Part shown: in pieces, positions 37,873 to 47,808 of the stretch | Position numbering within the stretch: the first letter of the stretch is position 1 | Layout of the letters: each line of letters begins with the position of its first letter | Assembly: GCA_025463785.1 (NCBI GenBank) | Contig: JAODBD010000006.1 | Location: 100,577 to 164,576 of the forward strand | DNA: 64,000 bases | Reading direction: 5' to 3' | Source: Glaciihabitans sp. | GTDB taxonomy: Bacteria > Actinomycetota > Actinomycetes > Actinomycetales > Microbacteriaceae | Program-made: the position numbers and the translations under genes | The notes under the pieces: model-generated | Told to the model about the DNA's origin: nothing | The model's input: the letters and a program-made list of their open reading frames with translations, nothing else | The model's database searches: none

Positions 37873-39375
37873 CTACTGAGTTTCGTTTCCGATATTGGAA
37901 TATCGAGCGACTCTCATTCGAATCCGATCGGTCGATTTTCTGGAAGCCAGATCGCTCAGGTGAAACGCGATCGAGTCGGACACTCGTTCACAGAAGAGGG
38001 CTGCGTCTTGTTTCCCCTCGTGCGCCTCTTCGATGATTTCATCGACCACGCCATCCTTTAGGAGGTCATAGGAGCCGATTCGTTGATCGGTTGCAATTGC
38101 TTCCCCGTGCACGAGATCACCAAACAGAATTAGACTCCCACCCTCCGGCGCAAGGGGCGCGAGCCAGCTGTTGCGCGCGATCAGCACCCGGTCTGCGGGC
38201 ATGAGCGCGATGGCGCCACCACCTGCCCCCTCCCCCAGGATGACCGACACAGTCGGGACTGACATGTCGACCATTTGGGCGAGGCAGCGCGCGATCTCCC
38301 TGGCGATACCTTCTTCTTCCGCGCTTTGGGAGAGCTCAGCACCAGGCGTGTCGATGACTGTGACCAAAGGAAGCCTCAGCTCGGCGGCGATCTTCATTGC
38401 TCGCTGAGCCTTTCTGAGAGCCTCGGCCCCCAGAGGTACGTCGATCTGCGCTTTCCGGTCCATCCCCACCAACACGACACCATGCCCTCCGATCTGCGCC
38501 AGCGCGGTTACGACGGTCGAAGACAAGGCGCCCTGCCCGGCGTCGCTCCAAATCATCAACTCCTGGCATCCGAGACGCAGCAATGAACCCAAATCCGCGC
38601 GCCCCTCCCCCCGCGAAATCTGAACAGACTCCCACGCGTCGGACGATGCAGGTGAACTCTGGGGCCCACGCGTTCTGGGTGTCATTCTCGGTCGGGCGTA
38701 AATGATGTCGAGTGCCTGTCTGGCCAGAGCTCGAAGGCGGCCCGGTTCCACGACTGCGTCGACCAACCCGTGGTCATATAAATTCTCTGCCGTCTGCACG
38801 CCGCTCGGAAACTGCTCACCAGTCATGCCTCGATAGACCTTGGGTCCCAAGAACCCAATGAGGGCAGCGGGCTCCGCGATAGTGAAGTGCCCTATCGATC
38901 CCCACGAGGCGTAAACCCCGCCGGTCGTGGGGTGGCGGAGGTACACGAGGTATGGATGCCCGAGAGCCTTGTGCTCGTTAATCGCCTGCACGATGCTCAC
39001 CATTTGCATGAAGGCAACTGTCCCTTCCTGCATTCGGGTACCGCCCGAGGCTGGCGCGGCTATCAACGGAAGCCCCTCGGCCGATGCCCTGCGCACGGCT
39101 GCGGCAATACGCCGACCCGCGCGTACCCCTATCGAGCCGCCGAGAAAGCCAAACTCGCTCACGACGACGGCCACTCTTCTACCAAAAAGTGTTGCAGCGC
39201 CGGTCACGATCGATTCGTCAAGTCCCGTGATGGCGCGCGCATCCGCAAGTTCGCCTCGGTAAGTATGTTCGATCCGGAGGGGCGGAGCGTCGACATCCCA
39301 TGCCTCGAAACTATTTCGATCGAGGACAAGTTCGATCAGCTGGAGGGCTCGGAGATGAGTCACCGCTCCAGCCAC
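37873..39375 (-). CDS. Fused carboxyltransferase (AccD-AccA-like) of a biotin-dependent carboxylase
   Basis: GSIGVRAGRRIAAAVRRA...PASGGTRMQEGTVAFMQM; C-half TVIDTPGAELSQSAEEEGIAREIARCLAQM, GEGAGGGAIAL. Confidence 0.88.
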   Translation of the reverse strand: MAGAVTHLRALQLIELVLDRNSFEAWDVDAPPLRIEHTYRGELADARAITGLDESIVTGAATLFGRRVAVVVSEFGFLGGSIGVRAGRRIAAAVRRASAEGLPLIAAPASGGTRMQEGTVAFMQMVSIVQAINEHKALGHPYLVYLRHPTTGGVYASWGSIGHFTIAEPAALIGFLGPKVYRGMTGEQFPSGVQTAENLYDHGLVDAVVEPGRLRALARQALDIIYARPRMTPRTRGPQSSPASSDAWESVQISRGEGRADLGSLLRLGCQELMIWSDAGQGALSSTVVTALAQIGGHGVVLVGMDRKAQIDVPLGAEALRKAQRAMKIAAELRLPLVTVIDTPGAELSQSAEEEGIAREIARCLAQMVDMSVPTVSVILGEGAGGGAIALMPADRVLIARNSWLAPLAPEGGSLILFGDLVHGEAIATDQRIGSYDLLKDGVVDEIIEEAHEGKQDAALFCERVSDSIAFHLSDLASRKSTDRIRMRVARYSNIGNETQ

Positions 39376-40520
39376 TCCCTGACGATCGCATCGTGCTGTC
39401 CCAGCAACGGTGGTGAGGTGTGATCACGGCCCGTAGTTTCCTCGCCCTTCGAGTCGAAGAACCGCAGGGGAGGGCCAGGAAGGTCGATAGGCCCCAGAGT
39501 CGGGTGGTCGACCCCGACGACCAGTCCTTGTGAACGCGTCTGCTCCCACTCATACACTTCCGACATCGATCTCACCCGGCCAACCGGAATGCCAGCGGTG
39601 TTGAACACTTTAAGCAGGTGTTCCCTGTCGCGAGAAGCAAGAGCCCGCTCGATGGCGAGGATGAGCTCGTCGCGGTTCAGAACGCGGTCAGTATTCGACG
39701 CCCAGCGCAAATCTGCTGGGTCGATTGACACCAACGGCGCAAATTGGCGCCAGAGCAACTCCGAGCCGACCGAGATCTGAATTCCGCCGTCGCGGCAATT
39801 GAAGTAACCGTACGGAGCTATAGAAGGATGATGGTTGCCCTGAGCCCTGCCGACTTCGCTAGCCACTGTCCATCGGGTGCCCTCGAACGCGTGGACACCA
39901 ACGATTCCTGCGAGCAGCGAGGTTCGCACTAACTGACCTTTCCCGGACCGCTCGCGGTCGAGAAGCGCCGCGAGTACTCCGTAGGCACCATAAATTCCCG
40001 CAAGCAGGTCGGCTATTGGAACACCCACTCGCTGAGGATCGTCCGGGCCAGACCCGGTCAGCGACATGAGGCCCGCCTCGCCCTGCGCAATCTGGTCGTA
40101 ACCCGCTCGTCCTCCCTCCGGCCCGTCATGTCCGAATCCGCTAATCGAAAGCTGAACGACCCGAGAATTAATCGCGTGAATACGTTCAAACCCGAATCCC
40201 AATCGCTCCAAAGTTCCCGGGCGGAAATTCTCCAGAACCACATCGGCGCGAGCAACCAATCTCTCGAGGACGACCTTGTCCTCGGATCGCTTCAGGTCGA
40301 GAGTGACAGACTCCTTGTTTCGGTTTGCTGACAGGAAATATGTTGATTCGCCGGCAACGAAGGGTGGCCCCCAGCCCCGAGAATCGTCCCCCACTTGCGG
40401 CTGTTCAACCTTTATGACTCGAGCACCCAGGTCGCCCAGCATCATGCCGGCGTGCGGCCCGGCTAGCGCCCGAGTCAGGTCAACGACGATCAATCCGGCC
40501 AGCGGGCCCGAGCCGGTCAC
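39360..40520 (-). CDS. CaiB/BaiF family CoA-transferase
   Basis: GPLAGLIVVDLTRALAGPHAGMMLGDLGARVIKVEQP, NRNKESVTLDLK. Confidence 0.95.
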   Translation of the reverse strand: MTGSGPLAGLIVVDLTRALAGPHAGMMLGDLGARVIKVEQPQVGDDSRGWGPPFVAGESTYFLSANRNKESVTLDLKRSEDKVVLERLVARADVVLENFRPGTLERLGFGFERIHAINSRVVQLSISGFGHDGPEGGRAGYDQIAQGEAGLMSLTGSGPDDPQRVGVPIADLLAGIYGAYGVLAALLDRERSGKGQLVRTSLLAGIVGVHAFEGTRWTVASEVGRAQGNHHPSIAPYGYFNCRDGGIQISVGSELLWRQFAPLVSIDPADLRWASNTDRVLNRDELILAIERALASRDREHLLKVFNTAGIPVGRVRSMSEVYEWEQTRSQGLVVGVDHPTLGPIDLPGPPLRFFDSKGEETTGRDHTSPPLLGQHDAIVREWLER

Positions 40521-40560
40521 GAATCACTCACCGCACTCCGCGCACGCACGCAATGGCACG

Positions 40561-42108
40561 TCATGTCGCACTGGGACGGCCGATAAGGTTTTCAAACCCA
40601 CCGACTTCCTGTTCAAATGCGCGGGCAACCTGTAGAGCAGTGGCATCTTCGCCGTGTCGAGCCACGATCATGAGGCCAACCGGGAGCCCATCGAGAAGGC
40701 CACACGGGATTGTGGTGGCAGGATGCCCAGTTACATCAAACGGTGATGTGTTTACCATCATCTCTTGGGCTCGACGCTGAACCAGAGCCAACGGGGCGTC
40801 CGTCGGAGGCAGCGGTGTCGCCACCATCGGCGATGTCGGCATGACTAAAACATCCACCTCTGCCAACGCTGCGTCGTACGCGGCAGTAAGTTGCAGCGCC
40901 GCGTTCTGCGCTTTGGCATACCAAGCACCGTGATAGCGCTCAGCAAGATAGTCACTCATCAGCACGGTGATCTTGACCGTCTGCGAAAGCTCGTTGCCCC
41001 GGGCGGCACGCGCCGCCCCGAACTTCGAAACGTAACTCGACGAGTGGAAACCGCTGTGTGCCACTCCGTACCCGTTGCCATGGACCATCTGCGCTCCAGG
41101 TCCCTCAGTGGCAATGACGCTCCAGACGTGGGTGCCATCGCGGTGCCGCGGAATGGCGATTTCCGAAACCGCGCCACCTGCGTGGGCAAGCCGCAGCACG
41201 GCATCCCTCGCACTGCGGTCCACCCCGGGTTGGGAAAGGCCTGGCCATCCGAAGCCCTCAGACACAACTCCGATTCGCACCCCCCGAATGTCATTTTCGA
41301 TTGCCTTGGTATAGGCGGAAGGCGCCGATACTCCTCGCTGTCGTGAATCCAGGCCATCCGGTCCGGCTATCACCTCAAGGAGCAGGGCCGCGTCAGTTAC
41401 GTTGCGCGCCATCGGCCCGATGTGGTCCAGCGTGTATTCGATAGGTCCCGCGCCGGTGTATGGCACCAGGCCGTAGGTGGGCTTGTGCCCCACGATGCCG
41501 CACCAACTCGATGGAATTCGGATCGAGCCCCCCTGGTCTCCGCCCAACGCCATGTCCACTTCTCCTGTGGCCACAAGGATTGCGCTTCCGCCGGAAGATC
41601 CTCCCGATGCGCGCGACGCGTCCCAGGGATTTCGCATAGGTCCTGTGCTGCAGGTATGGCTCCCGCCTGACAGGCACAGGTCCTCGCACGTGGCTTTGCC
41701 CTCGATCGTCCCCCCTGCAGCGAGCACACGGCTGACCACCGTCGCATCGTATTCAGGAACATATCCCTCGAGGAGTCTGCTCCCGTTCATCATCGGAATT
41801 CCGGCGACTGCGATGTTGTCCTTAACGGCAAGCGTGCGCCCTGCCAGCGGGCCAGTAGTTGCATTCGATATTCGTGATCGCCAGTACCACGCCCCCAAAA
41901 GGTTGTCTTCGGGGTTCGGGCGATAGCCAGCGTGGCGGCCCGACGACGGATCGGGGAGCACGGGAGGGAACGCGTCAACGATCGGATATGAGCCGAATAA
42001 CGTCGCTATGTGCGCTGTATATTCGTCGACCGCGGCGGCGTCAAGCCCGAGCCCATGGCGTCCAGCGATTCGTTGGATGTCTTCGCGACTGGGTGGAACA
42101 ACTTCCAC
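40561..42108 (-). CDS. Amidase-signature amidase (resembles nitrile-hydratase-associated amidases)
   Basis: GRTLAVKDNIAVAGIPMMNGS, ATCEDLCLSGGSHTCSTGPMRNPWDASRASGGSSGGSAI, GGDQGGSIRIPSSWCGIVGHKPTYGLVPYTG. Confidence 0.93.
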   Translation of the reverse strand: MEVVPPSREDIQRIAGRHGLGLDAAAVDEYTAHIATLFGSYPIVDAFPPVLPDPSSGRHAGYRPNPEDNLLGAWYWRSRISNATTGPLAGRTLAVKDNIAVAGIPMMNGSRLLEGYVPEYDATVVSRVLAAGGTIEGKATCEDLCLSGGSHTCSTGPMRNPWDASRASGGSSGGSAILVATGEVDMALGGDQGGSIRIPSSWCGIVGHKPTYGLVPYTGAGPIEYTLDHIGPMARNVTDAALLLEVIAGPDGLDSRQRGVSAPSAYTKAIENDIRGVRIGVVSEGFGWPGLSQPGVDRSARDAVLRLAHAGGAVSEIAIPRHRDGTHVWSVIATEGPGAQMVHGNGYGVAHSGFHSSSYVSKFGAARAARGNELSQTVKITVLMSDYLAERYHGAWYAKAQNAALQLTAAYDAALAEVDVLVMPTSPMVATPLPPTDAPLALVQRRAQEMMVNTSPFDVTGHPATTIPCGLLDGLPVGLMIVARHGEDATALQVARAFEQEVGGFENLIGRPSAT

Positions 42109-42157
42109 AATTTCTCCCTCACTTAACGCGACTCATCGCCGCGTGGCCCGTAGCCCG

Positions 42158-42862
42158 TCAGACACCCAGGTATTGATGTTGAAGTTCCCGATTCGTTAGC
42201 GCATCAGCGGTGCGGAGCTTCAGCACCACCTCGCCTTTGTCGATAATTAGCGCGTGATCACAGGCCGCGGCCGCGAATTCCAAGTTCTGTTCTACGAGCA
42301 CGATGGTCATCCCTCGTTGCACATTCATCTCGCGAATCGCGGTAGCGATCTGGTCGACGGTCGATGGTTGGATTCCTTCCGAGGGCTCGTCCAACAGGAG
42401 CACTTTGGGGTCCGACATTAGGGCTCGAGCAAGGGCCAGAATCTGCTGTTGCCCGCCGCTGAGGCTGCTGCCCTGCGCCGAGCGCTTGTCGCGGAGGATC
42501 GGAAACTGCGTCAGGACGTCGTCGAGCATTGATGCGCGCGCACGCACGCTTCTTCCGAAGCCGGACACACGAAGGTTGTCCAGTACCGAAAGGGTCGGAA
42601 AAATATCGCGACCCTGGGGCACGTACGCGATCCCAGACCGCGCGCGCTCATGCGCTGCAAGGTGGCTAATCTCTTGTCCGTCTAGGCGAACCGACCCGCT
42701 CTTCGGCCGCACGGTTCCGATCAGTGACTTCAGCAGGGTGCTCTTGCCCACGCCGTTCCTGCCCAAGATCGCCATCCTTTCGCCCGTTTCGACGGAGAGA
42801 GATATCGCGTGCAGGATATTGGTTCGGCCGTATCCGGAAACAAGATTTTCTACTTCAAGCAC
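42158..42862 (-). CDS. Branched-chain amino acid/amide-type ABC transporter ATP-binding protein (LivF-like)
   Basis: VLEVENLVSGYGRTNILHAISLSVETGERMAILGRNGVGKSTLLKSL; C-terminal HQYLGV. Start set at GTG 42862. Confidence 0.92.
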   Translation of the reverse strand: MLEVENLVSGYGRTNILHAISLSVETGERMAILGRNGVGKSTLLKSLIGTVRPKSGSVRLDGQEISHLAAHERARSGIAYVPQGRDIFPTLSVLDNLRVSGFGRSVRARASMLDDVLTQFPILRDKRSAQGSSLSGGQQQILALARALMSDPKVLLLDEPSEGIQPSTVDQIATAIREMNVQRGMTIVLVEQNLEFAAAACDHALIIDKGEVVLKLRTADALTNRELQHQYLGV

Positions 42863-44657
42863 TGTCGGCTCTCCCGAGGTAGACGTCGAGAATTCGGTCG
42901 TCGTGGCGCAAATCGTCCATAAGACCTTCCGCGAACACGGTGCCGTCATGGAACATCGTCACTTGTGCTTCGAGCTCGCGCACGAACTCCATGTCGTGTT
43001 CGACCACGATCACGGTAGCCGACCGCGCAAGCACCGCGACGAGGTCCACGTAACGTCGCGTTTCGGCGCGCGTCATTCCTGCTGTCGGCTCATCAAGAAG
43101 GACTACACGGGGCTCCCGAGCAATCACCATCCCGATTTCGAGCCATTGAAGTTCGCCGTGTGAGAGTGCGCCTGCAAGCTCCGCGGCGCGGTGCGTCAAG
43201 CCAAGCCCGGCCAGCACGTGCGCGGACATCCTGGAGGCCTCTTGGGTCCTGCGTGAGACCGCCCACGCGGCAATCCACACATTCTCAGCCACGGTGAGTT
43301 CGGAATAGATGCTCGGCACCTGGGTCTTTATCCCGAGTCCGAGCCGAGCTCGCTTCTCGGGGCGAAGCCGGGTCACTCTCACGTCGCCCAGATAGATCTC
43401 CCCCGCAGTAGGACGATAGCGACCGATCATCAGGTTGAAGAAGGTGCTCTTACCCGCACCGTTGGGGCCGATAAGAGTACGCACCGCGTTCGCAGGAACC
43501 TCGAGGTCGATGCCCCGCAGAACTGACAGGCCGCCAAATCGCATGGATACGGCTTTGGCCGTTACCTTGAGCCCTCGTGACGGCGCTCGTCCAAAAGCGG
43601 CATCGGGATCCGGCTCTACGTAATTCTGGACCGACGGCTGAGCCGTCCCCTTTTGTCGAACCAATCCCAGAACACTCGCGACGATTGTCGGAAGTACACC
43701 GTTCGGAAGGAAGAGAACCAGGAGGAGCAGGATGACGCCGAGGACCAGCGGAATCACTGCCCCGGATGTCAGCTGGCCAAGCAGCTCCGACAATCCTTGA
43801 ACTGCGAACGCGCCGATGAATGCCCCAATGAGCGACCGACGACCCCCGACGAGCGCCCAGATTGCGACCAACGATGCTTGTTGCAGGCTGAAAACCTGTG
43901 GGCTAATGAAGTTGCCCCATCCCGCGTAGAGCCCTCCAGCCAACCCCGCGATCAAGCCGCCGACGACAAAAGCGGCGAGGGTTCTTCCTCTCACGTCGTA
44001 TCCGAGAAGCTGGGTGCGGAACTCGTTTTCGCGCGTTCCTGCGAGGATGCGCCCAAACGGCCGGTGGAGGAGTTCGGCTATCGCGAACCAAACAATTACC
44101 GCTACGACGACGACAGTTGCCAAAGTCCCGTTGCTCGTGGAAAGTAGCCCCGGAATCGTGAGGCTCGGCACCCCCACCATCCCGTTGTCTCCACCGAGCA
44201 TTGCGGCACCAATGTGGTACGCGGGATCTCCTGTACTGGTGAAGAAAGTGAGCAATGCAAGCGTCGCTGCGATGGTTATCACCGCGACAAAGACGCCGCG
44301 TATGCCGCCATAAATAACGAAGTAGCCAAGCAGGGCGGCTGCACCGGCTCCGACAACCGCAGCGACGAGCAGTGCGCTCATCGTCTCGTGCGTGGTGGGA
44401 GCCAAGTCGATCCCGGCCACTCCGTATGCGTATCCCCCGAGTCCGAAAAATGCGGCTTGGCCGAGGCTGAAGATGCCGCCGTGGCCCCATACAAAGGTGA
44501 ACGAAAGAGCAAGCAGACCGTAAATAACCCAGAGGCTTACGGTGTGAGCAGTGAATGCCGGGATGATGAATGAAAGACCGACGCCCACAACAATCGTCGC
44601 CGTGGCACCGAGCGCGCGAGTCTGAGATGGCCGAGTGCGAAGGTTTGAAATCTTCAT
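42855..44657 (-). CDS. Fused LivM-LivG: ABC permease plus ATP-binding domain
   Basis: N-terminal LivM-like TM region, then VLRGIDLEVPANAVRTLIGPNGAGKSTFFNLMIGRYRPTAGEI in one 600-aa ORF. Confidence 0.92.
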   Translation of the reverse strand: MKISNLRTRPSQTRALGATATIVVGVGLSFIIPAFTAHTVSLWVIYGLLALSFTFVWGHGGIFSLGQAAFFGLGGYAYGVAGIDLAPTTHETMSALLVAAVVGAGAAALLGYFVIYGGIRGVFVAVITIAATLALLTFFTSTGDPAYHIGAAMLGGDNGMVGVPSLTIPGLLSTSNGTLATVVVVAVIVWFAIAELLHRPFGRILAGTRENEFRTQLLGYDVRGRTLAAFVVGGLIAGLAGGLYAGWGNFISPQVFSLQQASLVAIWALVGGRRSLIGAFIGAFAVQGLSELLGQLTSGAVIPLVLGVILLLLVLFLPNGVLPTIVASVLGLVRQKGTAQPSVQNYVEPDPDAAFGRAPSRGLKVTAKAVSMRFGGLSVLRGIDLEVPANAVRTLIGPNGAGKSTFFNLMIGRYRPTAGEIYLGDVRVTRLRPEKRARLGLGIKTQVPSIYSELTVAENVWIAAWAVSRRTQEASRMSAHVLAGLGLTHRAAELAGALSHGELQWLEIGMVIAREPRVVLLDEPTAGMTRAETRRYVDLVAVLARSATVIVVEHDMEFVRELEAQVTMFHDGTVFAEGLMDDLRHDDRILDVYLGRADSA

Positions 44658-45523
44658 TGGCGAGCCTTTCTCCACAGGCCCGTCAGGCCTGTCGGCAGGA
44701 AGCGCAGCACAAGCATTGAAACAAGCAGCAGTGCGAGCGTTCCAGCTACTGGCGAAACAATGTTTGATACGCCGGCGTAGATGCCGCCGAGGAGCAATGA
44801 AGCTGTCGAAGCACCTAGCAGTGGGCTTGCGCCTCCGACCACAACAGTCATGAAAGCGTCACCGATGTAGCCCTGGCCGAAAGTCGGCGAGACGCCGCTC
44901 AGGGGCGCGAGCAGGCCCCCGCCAAGACCCGCGAGAGCGGAGGCAATGCCAAATGTAATCATGTTCACGCGGGACACATTGATCCCAACCGCCGCGGCCA
45001 TCTCGGGTAGAGAGGCAGCCGCTCTCGCCATGGTGCCGTAGGGGGTGCGGGCAAACACTAGATAGGTGGTGGCGATCAATACGCCGGCCAGAGCGATGAG
45101 AACCAAGCTGTATTGCGAGAGCATGTAGCCCCCGAGGTGGATCGTACTGAGCGGGGTCGGAATACCGTTCGAGCTCGTGCCGAATACCAGCTGCACGACA
45201 CCAACGATCAGCAGGCTGAGGCCCCAAGTGGCCAGCATTGTTGCCCAAATCCGGCCATAGAGCTGACGCAGCACGATCCTTTCGATGACCATGCCGAGCC
45301 CGCCCATCGCAATGGCACTGATGAGAATCGCGACGGGAAGAACGATCCCGGCATTCACCGCCGTAATGGTGAAATACGCGCCCAGCATGAGGAATTCGCC
45401 GTGGGCCATATTGATGACCCCCATCATCCCGAAGGCCAGCGCGAGACCCAACGAAACGATCACCAGGAGGGAAACGCTGCTGAGTAGCGAAACCATGATG
45501 ACTATGAACTGATCCACTTTCAC
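44654..45523 (-). CDS. Branched-chain amino acid/amide-type ABC permease (LivH-like)
   Basis: LGLALAFGMMGVINMAHGEFLMLGAYFT. Confidence 0.93.
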   Translation of the reverse strand: MKVDQFIVIMVSLLSSVSLLVIVSLGLALAFGMMGVINMAHGEFLMLGAYFTITAVNAGIVLPVAILISAIAMGGLGMVIERIVLRQLYGRIWATMLATWGLSLLIVGVVQLVFGTSSNGIPTPLSTIHLGGYMLSQYSLVLIALAGVLIATTYLVFARTPYGTMARAAASLPEMAAAVGINVSRVNMITFGIASALAGLGGGLLAPLSGVSPTFGQGYIGDAFMTVVVGGASPLLGASTASLLLGGIYAGVSNIVSPVAGTLALLLVSMLVLRFLPTGLTGLWRKARQ

Positions 45524-45554
45524 AACGTCTCCCTCCTTGAATCCGTGATTCCGT

Positions 45555-46823
45555 TTAGTTGCTTGGAATGTACTGCGTGTTGGTGGTCGGGCTCTTGATC
45601 AAATTGCACTTCGATTCCTCGAACGCAGGCGCAACCTGGTTGTCCACCTCAAGCACACGGAAGTTGCCCTCGGCTGTTCCCTCGGCGACGACCACGTTTT
45701 GAACTACGTGGTGGGACGCGCCGTTGATGGTGACCTTCCCGCCAGGGCCGTCATAGCTAATGCCGGACTGCAATGCGGCCAGGACCTTTGCTCGATCGAG
45801 GGACCCCGCCTTGTTGACGCCAGCTGCCCAAAGATGCCAGCTGTTCCAGACCGCTACAGCCGATGGTGTTACATAGGGGTAGCTTTTGCCGTACGCGGCA
45901 TACCACTGTTTCAGGAAGGCGGAATTTGCCGCGGCCGTCCGCTCCTGCAGATACAGGTTGGCCACGACGATGCCCTCCGTCGCTTTCGCGCCGATTGCGA
46001 GTTGCTCTTGCCCATCTCCGAAGGTCGGACTAATGATGTGGCTTGTACCGCTCAGGCCGGCGGCGGCGAATTGTTTGTAGAACGACATCTGGTTGCCGCC
46101 CACAAGCAGCGAGACGACAACTGACGGCTTGTCTCGTTGCAAATTGTTGATTGACGATCCGAAATCCGTCTGATCAAGCGACAGGAACTCGGTCTTTACT
46201 ACGGTGCCGCCGTTCTGCTTAATATATTTTGCTGCCCAGACGGCTTCAGAATGTCCAAAGTTGTAGTCGGCCGCAAGGATCGTGAATGTCTTGCCATAGT
46301 GCTTCGTGGCATAGGGAATCATCGGTGCAAGCTGCTGTGACGGAACCATTCCGGTCGCGAAGACGTTGGCATCACATACCCCGCCTTCGTAAAGCTGGCT
46401 ATAGAAGTATGGGATCTGCGCCGAGTCGAGAATCGGTCGAATAGCTTCTCGCGCCGCACTCGTGATGCCGGCCTCTACGACTGCTACGTGGTCCTGCTGT
46501 GCGAGCTGATTTGCGTACTGGATGTATTTGGTATTGTCCGATTGAGCATCGTACGCAACCAACTTGAGCTGTCGACCGAGAACTCCGCCGTTCGAATTGA
46601 TGTCTTTGATGGCGAGTTTCGCCGCGTCAGCTTTCGGCTGGCCAATCGAGCTCAAGCCGCCGCTGACATCATCGATGCTGCCCACCGAGATTGGGCCCTT
46701 CGTGGTGCTCGACGGCTGGGCAGCCTGACATGCAGAAAGTCCGAAAAATAGTACGACAGCTGTCGTAGCAATGCCGACGCGGCCGATGCCACTGCGCCAG
46801 TGACTGAATGATTCATTTCTCAA
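45555..46823 (-). CDS. Amide/urea-type periplasmic binding protein (Peripla_BP_6)
   Basis: ISVGSIDDVSGGLSSIGQPKADAAKLAIKDINSNGGVLGRQLKLVAYDAQSD; YEGGVCDANVFATG; lipobox ALSAC-like. Confidence 0.88.
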   Translation of the reverse strand: MRNESFSHWRSGIGRVGIATTAVVLFFGLSACQAAQPSSTTKGPISVGSIDDVSGGLSSIGQPKADAAKLAIKDINSNGGVLGRQLKLVAYDAQSDNTKYIQYANQLAQQDHVAVVEAGITSAAREAIRPILDSAQIPYFYSQLYEGGVCDANVFATGMVPSQQLAPMIPYATKHYGKTFTILAADYNFGHSEAVWAAKYIKQNGGTVVKTEFLSLDQTDFGSSINNLQRDKPSVVVSLLVGGNQMSFYKQFAAAGLSGTSHIISPTFGDGQEQLAIGAKATEGIVVANLYLQERTAAANSAFLKQWYAAYGKSYPYVTPSAVAVWNSWHLWAAGVNKAGSLDRAKVLAALQSGISYDGPGGKVTINGASHHVVQNVVVAEGTAEGNFRVLEVDNQVAPAFEESKCNLIKSPTTNTQYIPSN

Positions 46824-46962
46824 TGCGGAACCCTTTCATTGTGCGGTTGCCCGGGAAGCGCGCACGAGCTGTGATGGCGTCGTCTCTGCCGGTTGTACTC
46901 GACAAGATATTGGGCCCTGTCCCGCCCGCCGTTTCTGGAATGTGAACAGACTGTAAGATCAT

Positions 46963-46984
46963 GTTGTCGAAGTTGGTCGACACC
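46963..46984 (+). promoter_or_regulatory. Operator copy 1 (TGTCGA-N6-TCGACA)
   Basis: GTTGTCGAAGTTGGTCGACACC, between the SBP gene and the trmB-like gene. Confidence 0.7.
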
Positions 46985-46997
46985 ACACGGAGGCGAA

Positions 46998-47750
46998 GTG
47001 CTAGAGCAACTCTTGGAACTCGGCTTGGACCAGCGGGAGGCGCAGTTCTACATAACAGTGCTGTCGCTGGGTCGAACAACCGTTGCCAAAGCGGCACTGC
47101 AAGCGAACGTAAGCCGAACAAGTGGCTACGACCTCGCCCGCCGGTTGGTTGGACGGGGATTCCTGCAAACAGTTGAATTTGGCGACGCTGGCCGCAAACA
47201 AGACCGAATCCGAAGCGAACTTGCGGCGGCGGATCCCTCGAGTCTCTTTGCCGACCTCGAAAAACGCCGAGCGCTACTCGAAGATCTAGTGCCGCAACTT
47301 AGAGCGATCCAGTCTGCCTCAGCAGCACGGCCGAAAGTGCGATATCTGGAAGGCGTCACAGGGATCAGAGAAGCTCTATTCGAAACGTTGACCTGGCCCT
47401 CGCCGATCCGCGGCATATTTTCGATGAAAGATCTTTTTGTCGTGCCGGGCGAACAAGCGCTGGAGGAATACATCGAAGGGCGTCGAGCTCGAGGTTTGAC
47501 GTTGCGCGTTGTGCGGTCAACCGAAAGGGACATCCCGCAAGGGTGGCCAACGAGCGCGGGAGATTTCCGAGTCGCCCGTCACACTCCGTCCAGCTACGTA
47601 TTCACGATGACCACTGTCATCGGCGAAGACGCCGTTGCAGTCATATCCTCTCGGCGCGAGGGCTTTGCGATGATCATTTCCAGCAGTGAGTACGCGCAGA
47701 CGCAGGCCAGCCTGTTCGAAGTTTTGTGGAACGCGAGCGACCCGGCATAG
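46998..47750 (+). CDS. TrmB-like / helix-turn-helix transcriptional regulator
   Basis: VLEQLLELGLDQREAQFYITVLSLGRTTVAKAALQANVSRTSGYDLARRLVGRGFL, then an effector-like domain. GTG start assumed. Confidence 0.82.
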   Translation: MLEQLLELGLDQREAQFYITVLSLGRTTVAKAALQANVSRTSGYDLARRLVGRGFLQTVEFGDAGRKQDRIRSELAAADPSSLFADLEKRRALLEDLVPQLRAIQSASAARPKVRYLEGVTGIREALFETLTWPSPIRGIFSMKDLFVVPGEQALEEYIEGRRARGLTLRVVRSTERDIPQGWPTSAGDFRVARHTPSSYVFTMTTVIGEDAVAVISSRREGFAMIISSSEYAQTQASLFEVLWNASDPA

Positions 47751-47808
47751 ACCCTGCATGTCTGGTCCAGAGGGTAGCAACGAGAATTTGGCATCTAAGA
47801 CGGCGAGA

